A stretch of 64,000 bases of DNA, from NCBI GenBank assembly GCA_903813345.2, contig CAIIXF020000007.1, positions 36,476,759-36,540,758 on the forward strand, read 5' to 3'. This document shows positions 39,201 through 47,280 of the stretch, one piece after another. Below the pieces are notes generated by a model. That model worked only from the letters and a program-made list of their open reading frames with translations, was not told the DNA's origin and made no database searches. The DNA is from Owenia fusiformis (taxonomy: Eukaryota; Annelida; Polychaeta; Sabellida; Oweniidae). Each line of letters starts with the position of its first letter. Position 1 is the first letter of the stretch. The translations under genes were made by a program, and so were the position numbers.

Positions 39201-42200
39201 TTTAACATTCCAAATATTTAGATATTGATATGTAACCTTGGAATGACCTTGACCTGGCCATCGTAGAATGCCCATTGACCCACTTGGTAAACGGTCTAAG
39301 AGGAGATGACCGGAAAGACAGACCGACCACCGTACTTTATAGTGAGAAGAATGTTGGAAACTAATTGTAGGTAATCCATTTTTATTTAAAAACTGGGAGA
39401 AGGACTTTGGAAAACTGGCGGCTATTTTGAATATGTTTTGGTCACGAAGAACCAGTATTTCATGTAGCTGACTCTTCTTAAAATAATAATCGAGCGTCTG
39501 TATCCGCATTCTATTTCTGCTCACGGTTTGTTTAATGAACAAAATAAGGTAATCTAATCACGACAAAAACGTTGGATATATCCAATATTGACTATAGTCA
39601 CTCGCGAGTTTTGTCTAAATGGCCATGTCTCGTTTGTTTAACCATTAATGGGGCTTGCGATTAGTTAAATCCCGTTTCAATCTTGAGATTTTAGCTACTT
39701 TCCCAGTCAAAAACGTCGCTAATCATCTATGTATATATATGAATAATACAACAGAAGCTTAAAAGCTTTATGAGTAATGGTTTAGAAATAGTATGTCCAA
39801 ATATTTGATTGCTGCTTTACTTTAAGAACTCTTTCCTAGCTTATGTTTATTCTTTGCAATTAATGAGATATGTGATAATTTTATAAGATTGTGCTTCATA
39901 TCTTTCAGTCTCATAAGCCCTGAACATATAAGCATTTCCGACATGGTTAGAAATAACATAACATAACTTTGTTTATTTTATATATCTTTAAATGTTAGTC
40001 TCAGGCATTATTGGTTGCAAAATATGGTATTAATGTATATGTAGTCAATTCACCAAGTTTTCTAATTTGTAATAAGTGCAATTTCCCTTTTAAGTTTCAA
40101 CACTGGCGTCTAGCTCGGATCATATTCAGCAGCATAGTTGCCTTTTGAAGAAATGATGAAGCTGATTGCTGCGTGATCTAAGTTCAATGATATACGCTAA
40201 TTACAAAAGAAATGTACCTAGGCGGATGAGGACAAAGTCATAACAGGATATTTTTATTTTAAGATGGTCACCGGATGCTTTTTGAATACGCTGCTTATAA
40301 TAGAGCTTTTCAAAAAACAATGTCATATGTTGGTATGCTATGTTGTGTAATCGGTTATGTCATAGGCTGTACTTTTCAAAAATAGCAACAAATTAATGCA
40401 GTACAGGCCTATCAGTTGATCCCATTTTTGATTGGTGAAATTGCAACGAAAAATTAATTAAATCACCGATCTAACCAACTTATCATGTCCTCTTTTATGT
40501 GCCAAAAGGTTGAAGGGTTTAATAGAAAGGTATATTGGCAGACTAGTCTAATAACAACAGCACACTTGTTTTTCATACTATGACATAGATATCCCGGTTG
40601 TGTCACTCTCGAAGCCTAATAAAATTATTTTCTGATTATAAAACAGAATGTTAGTGTGCTTAATAATGTAACTCTTGATATACGGGGTGTCACTTTTGTG
40701 CACCGAAATTGCCATTTTGAGCGCAAAAGTCGGAATTGATCGCTACCTAATGAAATTACTAAAAGCTAAAGTCGTAAATAAACCCAAATGAGCATTCAGA
40801 GGGCAATATGAACGGTCCAAGACACACAAATGCGGAAATGCTTGCCAGAAAAACAAAATTAAAAATTGTGTTTTTTTCGATTTAAACAGCGTCCGGAGGG
40901 GTATTAAGAACGCACAGATAAGAAGTTATTGGCTTTCTATAATAACGTTCGCAGTTTGTCATCCAAATGAGATCTTTCCAGTCGTGAACGTTATCATGTT
41001 CGTCATGGAATGAGGACTTGAAAGTAGACTAATTGAGATGTATGTCCTTCTTCCATGACATCGCAATTTCAATAATACATTATACTCAGCCTTCAACGAC
41101 ATATGTCATCGTTCTTGTAATTTACTGGAGATTTTAAAATGATATACCCTTTGCATTCGTTTGACTTCACTTCTTAAAAGAGAGCTTCGTCTTCAGTTTA
41201 ACTAGACTCTGCGCGCAGGGTAAAAATGATACAAGTTCAATTTAAAAATTGTTCTAAAATGCATACGAAACGAATTAAATTCAAACAATATTAAGAACTT
41301 ATGAAAACCATTTAGTTGAAATGCTTAGAAATAAGCAAAATCTGAGAAATTACAGGCAAAAATATAGGGCTACATTATTTATATTTTGTAGGTTTACGAA
41401 TCAAGATTCTTGTTGGGATGGCGTGGTTCTTCGGCCTTGTCTGTTCAATACCCCAAGCTGTCCTTAACAATGTCCAGGTGCACGACAGCATGGGACTCCA
41501 GTGTTACATAACAGTCTTCTCACGTCCGTGGCATTGGCAGGTATAAGTGATTTCATATTTCAATGGTATCGGCAGCATTTATTTATATACTGCATTTTTG
41601 TATGCTCCATTTTAAAAAAGTATGATGAACTACTTTTATGTTGAAAACGCGTGAACATGTAATTTGCCACGCATATGATCGTTGTTCTTTTTCATGATAC
41701 CTAGGAGGGAAACTTTATTAACTATCATGCCATTGACAGGAACTTGACATTTCACGCTTTACTTATACATGTTAACGTGCCATTGACAGGCAGTAAATAG
41801 TTTAGAAGTCTATTGCTAATTTTCATTTTTATCGGTTTATTTCATTTCTATCGGTTTAGCAAGTGCAGTTTGGACCATAAATAAATGGGTAGTCGATTTT
41901 CTATCACCAATTCCAAACCATGATGGTTTAAAAGCCCATAGTTCTCAATTAGATACTCATTGCTTAACAATATTATACATTTTGTTAACTCCCATTCACT
42001 GATGTATGGCCTTTTAAAAATGGTCTTATTTTTAACATGGGAAAATCCTCACTCCAGCAAATTCACGACTCATTTATTTATTGTCCAAACTCTTCCTTGT
42101 ATTTCCATAAGTACATTGCTAAAAATCAAACAAATTAAATAAGAGATATACAAAATAGTACAAACCAACCACGTCACCACCTGTTCACGATAACGCATAG

Positions 42201-45200
42201 CAAATTTCATTGTGGCAAAGAGCTATCTTTTCATCAACTCTAACAGATAAGCAAATTAGTTAGAGCATGATCTAGACGAATAGCTGACTTAATTATCACG
42301 ATCATAGGGCTTTACAGCATTGTTTGATCAGCATGTTAGATTCACTTCTCAATATCTTAATACATCACTTAGATTGAGGTACCTCGTCGCTATTGTTGGA
42401 CATGTACCAAAAGTAAATAGCGAAGCAATAGTGAAACGTCCATGGATGGAGATTTCGTAGAGTCGAGAAGAATCATTGGCGATTTTGTGAAATTTTGTGA
42501 TTAATAAGATACATTGTGGTTGTGATCAATGATCCTTTTTCATGTTTGTTCTTGTTTTCAAACTTATAGAAGAGAGCGTGTAGTGTTGAACGAAGTTTGG
42601 GAGGTTAGCAAACAATGCTTTATAGTTAGGATGCTGACATTATGGCTTACCTATCGCAATCATATGGCTACCCCAAGATTACATACTAATCGAATTGTGA
42701 ATCGCAGTGTGCTAATTATGCTTTTACTCTCTTGCCATTAAGCTCTCATTGTTTGATTTAAATCTATATAGCGTACGAAGGGCCTATCGTAAAGATGATG
42801 TAAATATATATTCAAAGGTTAATGTTCGTATTATCCTCTACAGTATTTCCATTGACCATTAAGTCAATTGTACAATTGTGTAATTTGAGCTTTGAACACT
42901 GAAAAATGGATTCCGAACACTTGAACTGGATACTTTAAGAAGCTTAAACGACTCGAACAAATACGTGTAGGTAGTTAGAGATACTATGTTGTTGTTTTAC
43001 TCATTTAAAGAAATTATCCCTGAATTGATGGTTTAGAAAATGAGTAATCCTATAGTTTTCTCATTGAAAGATTATACCGTTAGAATTTATTTTATACCTT
43101 AAAACACAAAAGCACACTGGCTTATAACTCGCGTATAATAACACAATTACTTTTAATTATAGTTTTATTACAATTACTGAATACAATGTTTAATGATATA
43201 TTTCTAGGCCTACGTGAGTGTCATCGCCGTTGTAATATTTATCGCCCCCACAATTATAATGACAGTGTGCTACACGATCATAGTCGTCACGATTTGGAAT
43301 AAAGGACAACTTATACCACCGCTCCAGCAGAGAACACCAAAAGTGTTTAGAACATTTGTCAAACCAAGTAAGACACAGTTTAAGTTTTGCCGCTAAAGTT
43401 CTACATCCAAAGCAAGATTAATTAGTCCCTTTTGTATGATTCAAAACCAGGGATCCCCTTATCTACCTAAACAACAAGGGGAGGTCTATGGTCTGAAGTA
43501 ATATTACCCTTAAATGTACTCCAATGCTATGCCTTAGCCCCATAGATAATCAGAGCCAATCATTTTATGGCAGCCATTGTCTTTAAATGCAACATGCAGC
43601 CCCCGTAGTAGATACATTTTCGTAAATGATAAGGGTCTATTAGGATGCTATACAATATGCTTTACAAAGGGATAGCCAGGAGGAAAAAACAAACAGATTT
43701 TAGACAAATCTAAATGTACGATGCAAAGAAGGACTTATTTAATTTCTAAATATTGAAAGGATAGGTATCGATATGGTGAACTGAATTCAACAATGTTTTT
43801 CTATTAACCAATTATTGAAAATATTCTGTAAAAAAACACGGTCCTTTATGTAATGTTGACTGATTGGCAACAATTTAATTCAAAAATTATTTATATATAT
43901 TTTATATAACTGTTTTTGTTAATATTTTTTGTTTTTTAGTGCAGTTGTTTTTTGTTCCTTTCTACCAATTCTTGAGAATGAAATAAAATGTATTTTTGAA
44001 CCTTGTTGGAACAAAATAGCATATACAGCATTTTCTTAGGCCTCTCAATATTATACTAATACAAAAGACATTTTGGTTGATTTTTTAAAAAGTATGCAAA
44101 AACGTAATCTTTTATTTCATTAACATGATATTTTTTTGAAATCAACCACATTTTCCTTTGTACAATAACACTATTCAGAGACCTAAACACGTTGTGTTTA
44201 TGTCGTTTTGTTCCAATGAGGTTCGGATAGATGATAGATATATAATGTTACCATCCAAAAGATGACCATTAAATTGACGATGTTCAAAATTTGCAAAATG
44301 TTTTTATGACTGGTTTAAGAGAAGCGCGTGTTCAAAAAGTTCACCATATCGATACCACTCCTTTGTCAAAATTTCCAACTATATTGCATTTAGAAATAAC
44401 AATAAAACAATAAGAAGTTGATATGTTATCCGATGAATGATCTGACTTCCACATGCAAAACTCCAGGAATATACATGATTAGATACAACGTTTACATTAT
44501 GTCGTGAACGATATAGAGTACTACATCCACTGATATATCATGAATATTCACATTTAGAAAGACACGAGCTGAATGTAAACATGGTGTCAGCGGGAAGCCC
44601 ACGACTAGGAAATGGTCGAGCAAGTTCTGAGGGACTCATACCGAAGGCCAAGATCAAGTCAATCAAACTATCACTTGTCATAGTTTTAGGTAAATATAAC
44701 AGCGCATCCTAATATAAGATTTCATGATAGATTTTCCTTAATGAAAAAAGCTCGCAAAAACGAAACCAATTAACTGAACATATTTATCAAGCATTATAAC
44801 GTTTGATGATCTGATTATATAGACAAGGTTTACTGGTTTATCATTATAACCTTGGCTTTATCACCTTTGGAATACATATATCACCGTTACACCAATAAAT
44901 CAAATGCTCCAATGATACTATTAGCATTTTAGTCGCAGTAACAGCTTTAAGAATAGCTTCTTAAAGTTGGTATCGCTCATTTTGAGTACATATTCTTTTG
45001 TCTTTAAGCAGTGTATACTCACGTACTTATTGAGCTACAGTTTCGACAACCTTCGGTACTGTCTTCCTGAGGCTATGCTGTGGTGGCTGGGACGAAAAAT
45101 ATAGTATAGCCCGAGGAAGACAACCAAAGGATGTTGAAACCGTGGCTCAATAAATAAGTGAGTATACACTGGTTGAAGAAAAAAATATCATTTTCTGAGG

Positions 45201-45969
45201 CCCTTCATATTATATATAGATAAATTAAAGTATGATGACGTTGGTAATTTGGAATACGATGGTACTAATCGCATTGTAGAATTTACCCGATTTGAGGAAT
45301 AAGGATAGGTTTTAAAATTGCCTTAAATGTGATATTTTAAGCCAGATCGGTCACATCATTCAAAACAGAACTTACATTGTGAAACCAGTGTATTTCTTCA
45401 GTCATACTCAAAATACCTTGTTGGATCAAAATAAAAAAGGACTGTCGGACCCATACAGCTCCTAAAAATGATCGAAACTACATGTAACTGCATCCGGGTC
45501 TCTTGACTGGTGCTTACGTCACATCCGTTATTTACCTTCAAACTTGTAGATTTTTTTTTATTTTGTAGTGTTTGTGTTATGCTGGTTGCCGTACTTTGTA
45601 TTTGATCTCATGGATGTTTATGGACAGATTCCATTTTCTCAACAGAAAGTTAAAACCGCTATTTTTATAAATGCACTGGCACCTTTGAATAGTGCCGCAA
45701 ACCCATTGATATACTGTATATTTAGTACTACTCTTTGCGTCACGAAATCAAAGTGGCTTAGGACAATATTTCCGTTTTGCTGCGAGTCCAATGATCGGGA
45801 CCCGATAGAGATTGCTTTACAAAACGGAAGTGACGTTGCAAGAACGGAAGTGACGTATCTTGACACTACTTCAAGTTCTATTTATAGCAGTCCCAGTTGT
45901 GACAAACGGTTAAGGAATGGGTTTAGAGAACACGAGAACCAGATATTAATGAAACAACACTCAGCTTGA
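6148..45969 (+). CDS. NPSR-like: Gene A: CCAP/neuropeptide S receptor-family GPCR, eight exons, 440 aa
   Basis: Join of 6148-6297, 24089-24221, 27408-27511, 37570-37663, 41392-41540, 43208-43367, 44558-44689 and 45569-45969. The sum is 1323 nt, 440 codons plus stop, with phases matching at every junction. Seen in the product: extracellular N-tail with two N-glycosylation sites (N30, N37), N68 in TM1, D95 in TM2, C122 paired with C198 for the extracellular disulfide, DRL at 146-148 instead of DRY, W172 in TM4, CWLP at 312-315 in TM6, NPLIY at 352-356 in TM7, and CC at 378-379 as a likely palmitoylation site. Family knowledge: TEQL before TM1, the TM2 start DLSVGLVNV, the loop [12 protein letters not shown] and [12 protein letters not shown] are typical of CCAP and neuropeptide S receptors, plasma-membrane receptors for short amidated or NPS-like peptides. 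The ligand here is an inference. A close paralogue lies convergently downstream. Exon 1 is the least certain part. Confidence 0.88.
6560..6880. repeat. Palindromic MITE, copy 2 of a pair
   Basis: AGCAAGGGTGCATTGACTTT ... GTCGATGTACCCTTGCCAAA form arms around ACATACCTGATGGTATCTCC. A related, more decayed copy lies at about 820-1215 (GGCAAGAGTGGATTGATTTA, GGTCGATGTTCCCTTGTTG). Confidence 0.65.
6908..7860 (+). repeat. Tandem duplication with a later insertion
   Basis: Block 1 (GGTTCTTAGCCCTATTTGCA, TAACGTTACATAATGG) at 6908 recurs at 7362. Block 2 (TAATTTGCCAACAAACATGA, AACCCTGAGTGCCAAGGAAA) at 7013 recurs at about 7757. Spacing grows from 454 to about 745 bp because the second copy holds about 330 bp starting with an 18-nt T run at 7413, which looks like a reversed poly(A) retro-insertion. 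Confidence 0.8.
9924..10240. repeat. Hairpin with adenine-rich core
   Basis: TATCCTATGCCAAGTAGAG at 9924 is mirrored by CTCTACTTGGTATAGGATA ending near 10238. The core (10060-10210) is a low-complexity GAAAAA/TTGAAAA tract. CATATCTCCCGC repeats lie in the left part. Confidence 0.7.
10385..11250. repeat. AGGTCA/TGACCT-rich repeat, copy 1
   Basis: Imperfect units of about 100-120 bp with AGATATTGAC, TGACCTTGG, AGGTCACCTAATC, GGTCGCCAAGGGTCAC and AAAACGCCAAATAC. It starts at GTATATTGATCGTTTG and ends near CAGACCATCGTGCTTT. The short frames inside are not genes. Confidence 0.85.
11631..13119. mobile_element. Long-TIR DNA element, family ACACTCCCCTCCATAAG
   Basis: Left end TACACTCTCCTCCATAAG at 11631 and right end CTTATAGAAGGGAGTGTA ending at 13119 are inverted copies, followed inward by CATTGAACTACGTG and its complement. 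The internal sequence is shared with the 56612-57476 copy. Ends in TA, as expected for Tc1/mariner-type insertion. No intact transposase frame is visible, so it is non-autonomous. It carries a nested element at 11721-12537. Confidence 0.8.
11721..12537. mobile_element. Nested inverted-repeat element inside the 11.6-13.1 kb element
   Basis: TATCACACCAAACTAGTTCT at 11721 is inverted as AGAACTAGTTTAGTGTGATA ending at 12537. An internal copy of the end (CTGGTTCTGGTGTGATAG) lies near 12120-12137, suggesting a composite or twice-inserted element. The body is rich in short CGTTC/ACGT-type motifs. Confidence 0.65.
14043..14069. repeat. 13-bp palindrome with one-base centre
   Basis: AATCTGGGTATAG at 14043-14055 and its exact complement at 14057-14069, inside intron 1 of gene A. 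Confidence 0.8.
14585..14897. mobile_element. GGCGGATTAGGGG element rich in GGGCC
   Basis: Starts TGGCGGATTAGGGG, ends CAGATCCGCCCCTGATA (inverted). The interior is a run of TTGGGCC/AAAAAAGG-type words with C and G homopolymers. The 74-residue frame inside is low-complexity and not a gene. A similar GGGCCCCAAA stretch lies at 16700-16860. Confidence 0.65.
15373..15945. mobile_element. piggyBac-like MITE flanked by TTAA
   Basis: Left terminus CCCTAGAAGTCCTAAGG preceded by TTAA (15369-15372); right terminus is the inverted CCCCAGAAGCCCTAAGG followed by TTAA (15946-15949). TTAA target sites and CCC-starting ends with CTAGAA are known for piggyBac elements. Inside are G- and C-homopolymer tracts and a direct duplication of about 115 bp (around 15570-15665 and 15770-15872, sharing AAGTTGTAGAGAATT and AATGAAGTATATTTT). 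No coding capacity. Confidence 0.78.
17765..17942. mobile_element. Foldback repeat, GGCCCGTAGCCA family, copy 1
   Basis: GCAGGCCCGTAGCCAAGG at the left; TTCTGGCTAAGGACCTG at the right; CATGCAGTTGTTCACCATT and C-rich tracts inside. Shares its layout with the copy at 32650. Confidence 0.7.
18039..19145. mobile_element. 1.1-kb DNA transposon with 260-bp inverted repeats and TA duplication
   Basis: GTAGCCCGGACAGAATTGTT at 18039 is inverted at the right end (CTGTCCGGGCTAC to 19145); both are flanked by TA. The TIRs run about 260 bp to 18299 and from 18886. The 590-bp core includes a 61-residue - strand frame (18535-18720) with [18 protein letters not shown]. This faintly resembles the C-terminal part of Tc1-type transposases, but it is too short and uncertain to name. 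Non-autonomous. Confidence 0.82.
19622..19805. mobile_element. Palindromic MITE, copy 1 (CATTTAAATATGAAT family)
   Basis: CTACTATTTTATGACAATCT and CATTTAAATATGAAT are mirrored by ATTCATATTTAAATGAG and CATAAAATAGTAGG; outer arms contain GCAACT and AGTTGC near CGCGAA/TTCGCG. About 180 bp. Confidence 0.75.
20083..20224. mobile_element. Small TTAA-flanked inverted-repeat element
   Basis: TTAA (20079-20082) then CCTCTTGAATCCCAG; the right side ends TAGTCAAAAGG followed by TTAA (20225-20228). Inner arms include GACGAGAAATCTCGTCAC, itself palindromic. About 142 bp. Confidence 0.55.
20656..20760 (+). mobile_element. tRNA-derived SINE-like copy 1
   Basis: Contains a box A-like CTTGGCCGGGAGGGC and box B-like GCGAGTTCAAGCC, spaced as in a class II tRNA, but no acceptor stem can be formed. 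About 105 bp shared with the copy at 56295. In intron 1 of gene A. Confidence 0.72.
24089..24221 (+). CDS. Gene A exon 2: TM1 and first intracellular loop
   Basis: Acceptor TGCTTTCAG at 24080-24088, donor CAG|GTAAAT at 24221/24222; 133 nt, enters phase 0 and leaves phase 1. It encodes [18 protein letters not shown] (TM1, with N68) and a basic first loop KKKRTG, then [10 protein letters not shown] leading into TM2. The junction splits the codon of the conserved TM2 aspartate (g|at). Length and phase equal those of the TM1 exon of gene B. Confidence 0.92.
24440..24815 (+). repeat. Intronic tandem repeat of about 90-100 bp
   Basis: AAAATGCTATTTTAGGTCA recurs at 24524, 24613 and 24715, with shared flanks such as GATGCACCATTTTGATACTC and TACTCATTTTCTGTTTT. 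At least three imperfect copies lie in intron 2 of gene A. Confidence 0.85.
26905..27407 (+). repeat. Six tandem 81-bp partial copies of exon 3 with splice acceptors
   Basis: Exon-like starts fall at 26923, 27004, 27085, 27166, 27247 and 27328, each 81 bp apart, then 80 bp to the true exon at 27408. Each unit has a pyrimidine-rich tract ending in AG, the exon 3 start (ATCTGTCGGTTGGCCTGG or close variants), about 14 nt of non-matching sequence, and AAGCTAAAA-type intron sequence. Copies 2, 4, 5 and 6 keep a GTAAGC donor-like site 49 nt after the acceptor; copies 1 and 3 have TTAAGC. Read in the gene A frame every copy reaches a stop (TGA in copies 2, 4, 5; TAA in 1, 3, 6). Confidence 0.95.
27408..27511 (+). 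CDS. Gene A exon 3: TM2, first extracellular loop, disulfide Cys
   Basis: This is the seventh and only complete copy after an array of six partial copies. Acceptor CTGTTTTTCAG ends at 27407; donor AAT|GTAAGC at 27511/27512; 104 nt, phase 1 in, phase 0 out. It encodes the TM2 start [15 protein letters not shown], the loop WLVGGPAC carrying C122, and KLIRFLN leading into TM3. Exon length and phases equal the TM2 exon of gene B, so this is the functional copy. Confidence 0.92.
27514..27669 (+). repeat. 52-bp tandem repeat, three copies, starting at the exon 3 donor
   Basis: AAGCCAACTTTCTTGACAC-type units start at 27514, 27566 and 27618, each ending with ATATTTGGGATATTT. The first unit begins inside the functional donor GTAAGCC of exon 3. 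Confidence 0.9.
31460..31680. repeat. Dispersed repeat shared with 58490-58715
   Basis: AAAAGATTTGAACTAATATC, AAAACTCGTGATTAAAATTC, TCGAGATTGAAGCCTGGGA and TCCAATACTCCTT recur in the same order at 58490-58715, next to the gene B TM3 exon. Confidence 0.75.
31990..32240 (+). repeat. Two-copy tandem repeat, period about 140 bp
   Basis: Each unit holds TTCATTAAGACTACT, CATGCTAGAC, CCATCGTTCACGC and CATGATCAAAAAT. In intron 3 of gene A. Confidence 0.85.
32650..32845. mobile_element. Foldback repeat, GGCCCGTAGCCA family, copy 2
   Basis: ACAGGCCCGTAGTCAGG, CATGCAGTTTTCACCATTTT and CAAATCCTGGTTACGGGACT. Same layout as 17765-17942; in intron 3 of gene A. Confidence 0.7.
33981..34480 (+). repeat. Two-copy tandem repeat, period about 251 bp
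   Basis: CCGGC at 33982 and 34233 opens two similar units sharing TATGGAATGG, TTATGCGTAGCTG, AATGCATTTAGAATAC, TTTCCTATGAGAAA and TTCAAGGACTAGT. Lies in intron 3 of gene A. Confidence 0.9.
35397..36160. mobile_element. 765-bp element with long inverted repeats
   Basis: TTTTGATTGGTCTAT with ACATTTTGACATAATT at 35400-35485 is inverted at 36070-36155 (AATTTCGTCAAAATGT, ATAGACCAATCAAAAT). This is why short frames on opposite strands at the two ends translate into the same peptide (VKMLHLxHKM, RPIKMKCFP). In intron 3 of gene A. Confidence 0.78.
37528..37553. mobile_element. Solo end of the ACACTCCCCTCC family next to exon 4
   Basis: GTTGCCAAACTTATCAAAGG followed by AGTGTA ends 16 bp before gene A exon 4. 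I see no matching left end nearby, so the rest is deleted or decayed. Confidence 0.6.
37570..37663 (+). CDS. Gene A exon 4: TM3 with DRL motif
   Basis: Acceptor TTATTTTCCAG ends at 37569; donor AAAG|GTGAGA at 37663/37664; 94 nt, phase 0 in, phase 1 out. It encodes TM3 ([19 protein letters not shown]) and the second intracellular loop [12 protein letters not shown]. The tyrosine of DRY is leucine, as in gene B. The terminus of a repeated transposon family ends only 16 bp before the exon. Confidence 0.92.
37664..41391 (+). other. Gene A intron 4
   Basis: About 3.7 kb. Contains AAGTTCAAATCT/CTGAGATT-like short repeats near 38100-38360, the AGGTCA-rich repeat (38765-39350) and the short shared element at 41152. 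No exon. Confidence 0.75.
38765..39350. repeat. AGGTCA/TGACCT-rich repeat, copy 2
   Basis: Same element as 10385-11250 in the same orientation: GTATATTGATCGTTTGACC at 38818, CACCTAAT units near 38953, 39062 and 39153, and an end of the form CACCGTACTTTATAGTGAG. In intron 4 of gene A. Confidence 0.85.
41392..41540 (+). CDS. Gene A exon 5: TM4 and second extracellular loop
   Basis: Acceptor ATATTTTGTAG ends at 41391; donor CAG|GTATAA at 41540/41541; 149 nt, phase 1 in, phase 0 out. It encodes TM4 with W172 ([16 protein letters not shown]) and the second extracellular loop with C198, the disulfide partner of C122, ending SRPWHWQ. The PW-WQ ending of this loop is shared with arthropod CCAP receptors (family knowledge). 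Confidence 0.91.
43208..43367 (+). CDS. Gene A exon 6: TM5 and start of third intracellular loop
   Basis: Acceptor ATATTTCTAG ends at 43207; donor CCAA|GTAAGA at 43367/43368; 160 nt, phase 0 in, phase 1 out. It encodes TM5 ([18 protein letters not shown], with P224) followed by a basic loop segment beginning TIWNKGQ and ending FVKP. Gene B has the matching exon with the same phases and 175 nt. Confidence 0.9.
44558..44689 (+). CDS. Gene A exon 7: third intracellular loop and start of TM6
   Basis: Too short to show as a long ORF; found by phase and by similarity to the family. Acceptor TTCACATTTAG ends at 44557, donor TTTTAG|GTAAAT at 44689/44690; 132 nt, phase 1 in and out. It encodes a Ser/Gly/Arg-rich loop followed by [19 protein letters not shown], the conserved cytoplasmic end of TM6. 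The equivalent gene B exon reads GVIPQAKIRTIKMTLVIVI. Confidence 0.85.
45009..45171. repeat. Foldback (hairpin) repeat in intron 7 of gene A
   Basis: CAGTGTATACTCACGTACTT and TTGAGC at the left, with TTCGACAACCTT, are mirrored by GGATGTTGAAACC, GCTCAATAAATAAGTGAGTA and TACACTG at the right. About 160 bp. Confidence 0.78.
45569..45969 (+). CDS. Gene A exon 8: TM6, TM7, helix 8 and C-tail
   Basis: Acceptor TTTATTTTGTAG ends at 45568; stop TGA at 45967-45969. It encodes [12 protein letters not shown] (TM6), a short third extracellular loop, [14 protein letters not shown] (TM7), helix 8 with CC at 378-379, and a polar Ser/Thr-rich tail of about 60 residues. Unlike gene B there is no intron after TM7, so TM6 to stop is one exon. 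Confidence 0.93.
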
Positions 45970-46512
45970 AATGCTGTGATTTAGTAAAGGAATATTCTAG
46001 TAGAGTTAGTATGGTAGAGCAAGGATGTTCTGCGACCGAAGATGTTTATATCACAAAGATGACTGAAGGATCGTCGAGGATCAATTACAATTGCGTTCCA
46101 AAAATTGCTACCCATGTGACTTATAAGATAAACAAAATATACATAAACCGGTCCAAATAAGTATAACTGGTTACAGGAGTGAAACTAAAACGTTGTTCAT
46201 TGTTATTCTGATTGAAACTATATTTTTCATGAAATGTAGCTTTATCATATTTGAAAACGGTTTAACCAATTGGCGATTGTTGAACATCTTTAATAGTATC
46301 GTAGTATTCTTTTAAAAAGACCAGTAAAGATCGTATCTGTAAAAATAATGTTACGTGTATATACATATATAATATACATATATGATCTGTTATATAAATC
46401 AAATTGATATCAATGTTTTGAATATAGTTGTGGGGATATATTCAAAATATTTGACCAGTTGTAAGTATTGCTTGATGTGAATGGTAATGTATTGCTCAAT
46501 CATATGTTGCTT

Positions 46513-46518
46513 AATAAA
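46513..46518 (+). terminator. Candidate polyadenylation signal of gene A
   Basis: AATAAA about 545 bp after the gene A stop, within an AT-rich cluster that holds overlapping AATAAA/ATAAAT variants to about 46530. It is the first strong cluster downstream. No transcript evidence is available. Confidence 0.5.
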
Positions 46519-46930
46519 ATAATAAATAAAATATAAGTTTAAAGATTCGAGTTTTTTATTCACCTTACTATAGGAACAGTAGGATCCTGATGTATCCAAA
46601 TGATTTGGAGATAAACTATTAATGACTGATCGGGGAATTGCAGTGATGGAAAATAAGAGCGATGAAATGGTGGGACCGGGATCATCTCGAGGTAGAGAAA
46701 TGGGTAGGCTATGTAAACGACGAAGGGGGGGGGGGGGAGGGGGTTATATTGTGCTGAGAGACTGTTGAAATAATCCATGTGAGTACGAATGGCCTCACTT
46801 AACCAAATCTATCTACAAATGGACAAGACTTATTTATAAACTACTAACAATATTTATATATATTTTCTAAGCAACAATGGCCGCTCTGAATCGTTCATGT
46901 CTAGTTCATATTCCCGTGGAAAATTAACTT

Positions 46931-46936
46931 TTTATT
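46931..46936 (-). terminator. Candidate polyadenylation signal of gene B
   Basis: TTTATT on the + strand (AATAAA on -) only 26 bp past the gene B stop. A second TTTATT lies at 46555-46560, next to the gene A signal cluster. If the distal one is used, the two 3' UTRs would overlap. Confidence 0.4.
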
Positions 46937-46961
46937 AAATTATACACTATATTAAGTGTCA

Positions 46962-47280
46962 TTATACAACTGTCGCATTCTCATTGTCAAGTTTGATGTC
47001 TTCAAATTCCCTACGTCCCTCATCGGCTCCTTCATTGATTGGTTTCATAAGAAGAGTGGACCTTTGTTCCAAACTATCATCACGAGTGATTCGTCTATTT
47101 GAGTCCTGTCCTCTCATACTCCGTCTCCCTTCCTGATCCCCCGCACTTGTATACATAGTGCTGCTACCATGGTAACCGAGCGATGAGTTGTACATAGACG
47201 TGTTTCTCTTTGTGTCAACTTTAAGCGTATCGCAGCAACAGCAAAACGTGTCTATGAACCAATTACATGCCTTGATGCGC
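46962..47280 (-). CDS. Gene B last exon: helix 8 and C-tail
   Basis: Acceptor TCTATTTCCAG before 47280, stop at 46962-46964; 319 nt, phase 2 in. With the previous exon it reads CRNLR then RIKACNWFIDTFCCCCDTL, an amphipathic helix 8 with a four-cysteine palmitoylation cluster. About 85 polar residues follow, rich in Ser, Arg, Asp and Glu, ending NATVV. Assignment to gene B rests on matching phase, strand and this continuity. The long - strand frame reaching to 47336 extends into intron. Confidence 0.85.

Larger units (their letters stand above)
41541..45568 (+). other. Gene A introns 5-7 region
   Basis: Intron 5 (41541-43207) and intron 6 (43368-44557) are AT-rich without recognised repeats. 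Intron 7 (44690-45568) contains the foldback repeat at 45009. Coding exons 6 and 7 interrupt this span and are listed separately. Confidence 0.75.
45970..46961. other. Convergent 3' region between genes A and B
   Basis: Under 1 kb between the two stops. Holds candidate poly(A) signals for both strands and a G-rich run (46726-46743). No other gene. Confidence 0.75.

Noticed and set aside
45639-45866. - strand frame over gene A exon 8
   Set aside because: Shadow of the TM6-TM7 coding exon.
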